NCBI RefSeq assembly: GCF_002980555.1
Contig: NZ_PVBT01000001.1
Coordinates: forward strand, 1,240,001-1,304,000
DNA length: 64,000 bases
Direction of reading: 5' to 3'
From: Phyllobacterium myrsinacearum
GTDB lineage: Bacteria > Pseudomonadota > Alphaproteobacteria > Rhizobiales > Rhizobiaceae
Under the pieces are notes generated by a model. It did no database searches. It saw only the letters and a list, made by a program, of their open reading frames with translations, and had not been told where the DNA came from. Shown piece by piece: positions 63,217 through 64,000 of this stretch. Both the position numbers and the translations under genes were made by a program. Every line of letters begins with the position of its first letter. The stretch's first letter is position 1.

Positions 63217-64000
63217 TTAGGCGTTCAGCCAGCAGCGGGACAAGGCATAGCCGCCACTCATTTCCTGATTGCCGTCCTTCACCCAGCCGCCAACCTTGGC
63301 GCTGGTGGCGTCGATGAAGTCGTTGAACATCGGCACGATGACGCCGCCCTCGTCGCGTACCGTCACCGACATGTCGCGATACATCTGCTTGCGCTTGGCA
63401 GGATCGAGTTCGGCGCGCGCGGCGATCAATGTCTTGTCGAACTTTTCATTGAAGAAGCGCGTGTCGTTCCAGTCGGCGGTGGACAGATAGGCGGTCGAAT
63501 ACATCTGGTCCTGGGTCGGACGCCCGCCCCAATAGGATGTCGAGAACGGCTGCTTGTTCCAGACTTCCGACCAGTAGCCGTCGCCCGGCTCACGCTTGAC
63601 CTCGATCTTGATGCCGGCCTTGGCCGCACTCTGCTGGTACAGCTGCGCCGCATCGATGGCGCCGGGGAAGGCAACGTCAGACGTGCGCAGCAGCACCGCG
63701 CCGTCATGGCCGGATTTCTTGAAGTGGAAGGCCGCCTTGTCGGGATCGTAGGCGCGCTGTTCGATATCGTCGGAGAACAGCGGATAGGCCTTGTTGATCG
63801 GGAAATCATTGCCGACGGAGCCATAGCCGCGCAGGATTTTCTGCACCATGTCTTCGCGGTTCATGGCGTATTTCAGCGCCAGGCGCAGGTCGTTATTGTT
63901 GAACGGTGCGGTGTTGCAATGGGCGATGAAGACATAGTGCCCCTTGCCCGCGACGTTCTGGATGGTCACTCCCGGCACGCGCTTGACCAGATCGACGATT
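63217..64000 (-). CDS. ABC transporter substrate-binding protein, family 5, C-terminal part (cut by window)
   Basis: The C-terminal ~260 residues of an SBP_bac_5 solute receptor, open to the window edge. Family features: FNNNDLRLALKYAMNREDMVQKILRGYGSVGND and KAAFHFKKSGHDGAVLLRTSDVAFPGAIDAAQLYQQSAAKAGIKIEVKREPGDGYW. It should capture a peptide, opine or similar amine in the periplasm for the adjacent permeases. The N-terminus and signal peptide lie outside the window, and the substrate is unknown. Confidence 0.9.
   Translation of the reverse strand, partial: IVDLVKRVPGVTIQNVAGKGHYVFIAHCNTAPFNNNDLRLALKYAMNREDMVQKILRGYGSVGNDFPINKAYPLFSDDIEQRAYDPDKAAFHFKKSGHDGAVLLRTSDVAFPGAIDAAQLYQQSAAKAGIKIEVKREPGDGYWSEVWNKQPFSTSYWGGRPTQDQMYSTAYLSTADWNDTRFFNEKFDKTLIAARAELDPAKRKQMYRDMSVTVRDEGGVIVPMFNDFIDATSAKVGGWVKDGNQEMSGGYALSRCWLNA

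Noticed and set aside
1-64000. tRNA, rRNA, prophage or integrative element
   Set aside because: No cloverleaf, ribosomal RNA, integrase, phage structural gene or att-like repeat was recognised.

Overview
The window looks like chromosomal DNA of an alphaproteobacterium of the order Hyphomicrobiales (Rhizobiales), most like Brucella/Ochrobactrum/Phyllobacterium relatives. The pointers are the gene order rpsB-tsf-pyrH-frr-uppS-cdsA-rseP-bamA-lpxD-fabZ-lpxA-lpxI-lpxB-gltA, use of LpxI rather than LpxH, an EipB-type envelope protein, ClpS/ClpA, a phasin and high GC content. The species cannot be fixed from sequence reading alone. No rRNA, tRNA, prophage or CRISPR array was seen.

Region 1 (1-14060) is core: the 3' end of gltA with a terminator, then a long leftward block for translation (rpsB, tsf, frr), UMP kinase, isoprenoid carrier and phospholipid precursors (uppS, cdsA), envelope protease (rseP), outer-membrane assembly (bamA) and early lipid A synthesis (lpxD, fabZ, lpxA, lpxI, lpxB). 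Many of these genes overlap by 1-8 bases (GTGA or TGATG junctions).

Region 2 (14250-32480) is mixed housekeeping: a RelB/RelE-like toxin-antitoxin pair with a direct-repeat operator, eipB, a RidA-like gene and a phosphodiesterase, a GNAT protein, a HIT protein, two tandem PAP2 phosphatases, azlCD, clpA/clpS, a phasin with a palindrome inside its promoter, a D,D-carboxypeptidase with SPOR domain, a nucleobase permease, L-serine dehydratase and a DUF599 protein. A 266-bp element with 31-bp terminal inverted repeats and flanking TA dinucleotides lies at 31039-31304.

Region 3 (32470-43390) carries an MFS transporter, a DUF1624 membrane protein with a Cys-rich tail, a MerR regulator, mgtE, an aldehyde dehydrogenase, pabA/pabB, and an arginine catabolic unit (Lrp/AsnC regulator divergent from arginase and ornithine aminotransferase).

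Region 4 (43400-59730) is the most interesting part. It is a quaternary-amine catabolic island. The rightward operon encodes a dehydrocarnitine-cleaving BKACE enzyme, carnitine dehydrogenase, an acyl-CoA dehydrogenase, an NDP-forming acyl-CoA ligase, an enoyl-CoA hydratase and an HSL-type esterase. Leftward genes encode a GlxA-type AraC regulator and a betainyl-CoA thioesterase. A further leftward operon has a Rieske oxygenase and two FAD/GcvT dimethylglycine-dehydrogenase-like proteins, facing a LysR regulator. Read together they suggest a route from gamma-butyrobetaine/crotonobetaine through L-carnitine to glycine betaine and on to dimethylglycine, sarcosine and glycine. Three copies of a ~160-bp palindromic element (REP/BIME-like) sit at module borders only within this island.

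Region 5 (59750-64000) is a leftward peptide/opine-type ABC transporter: a substrate-binding protein cut by the window edge, two permeases and a double ATPase.
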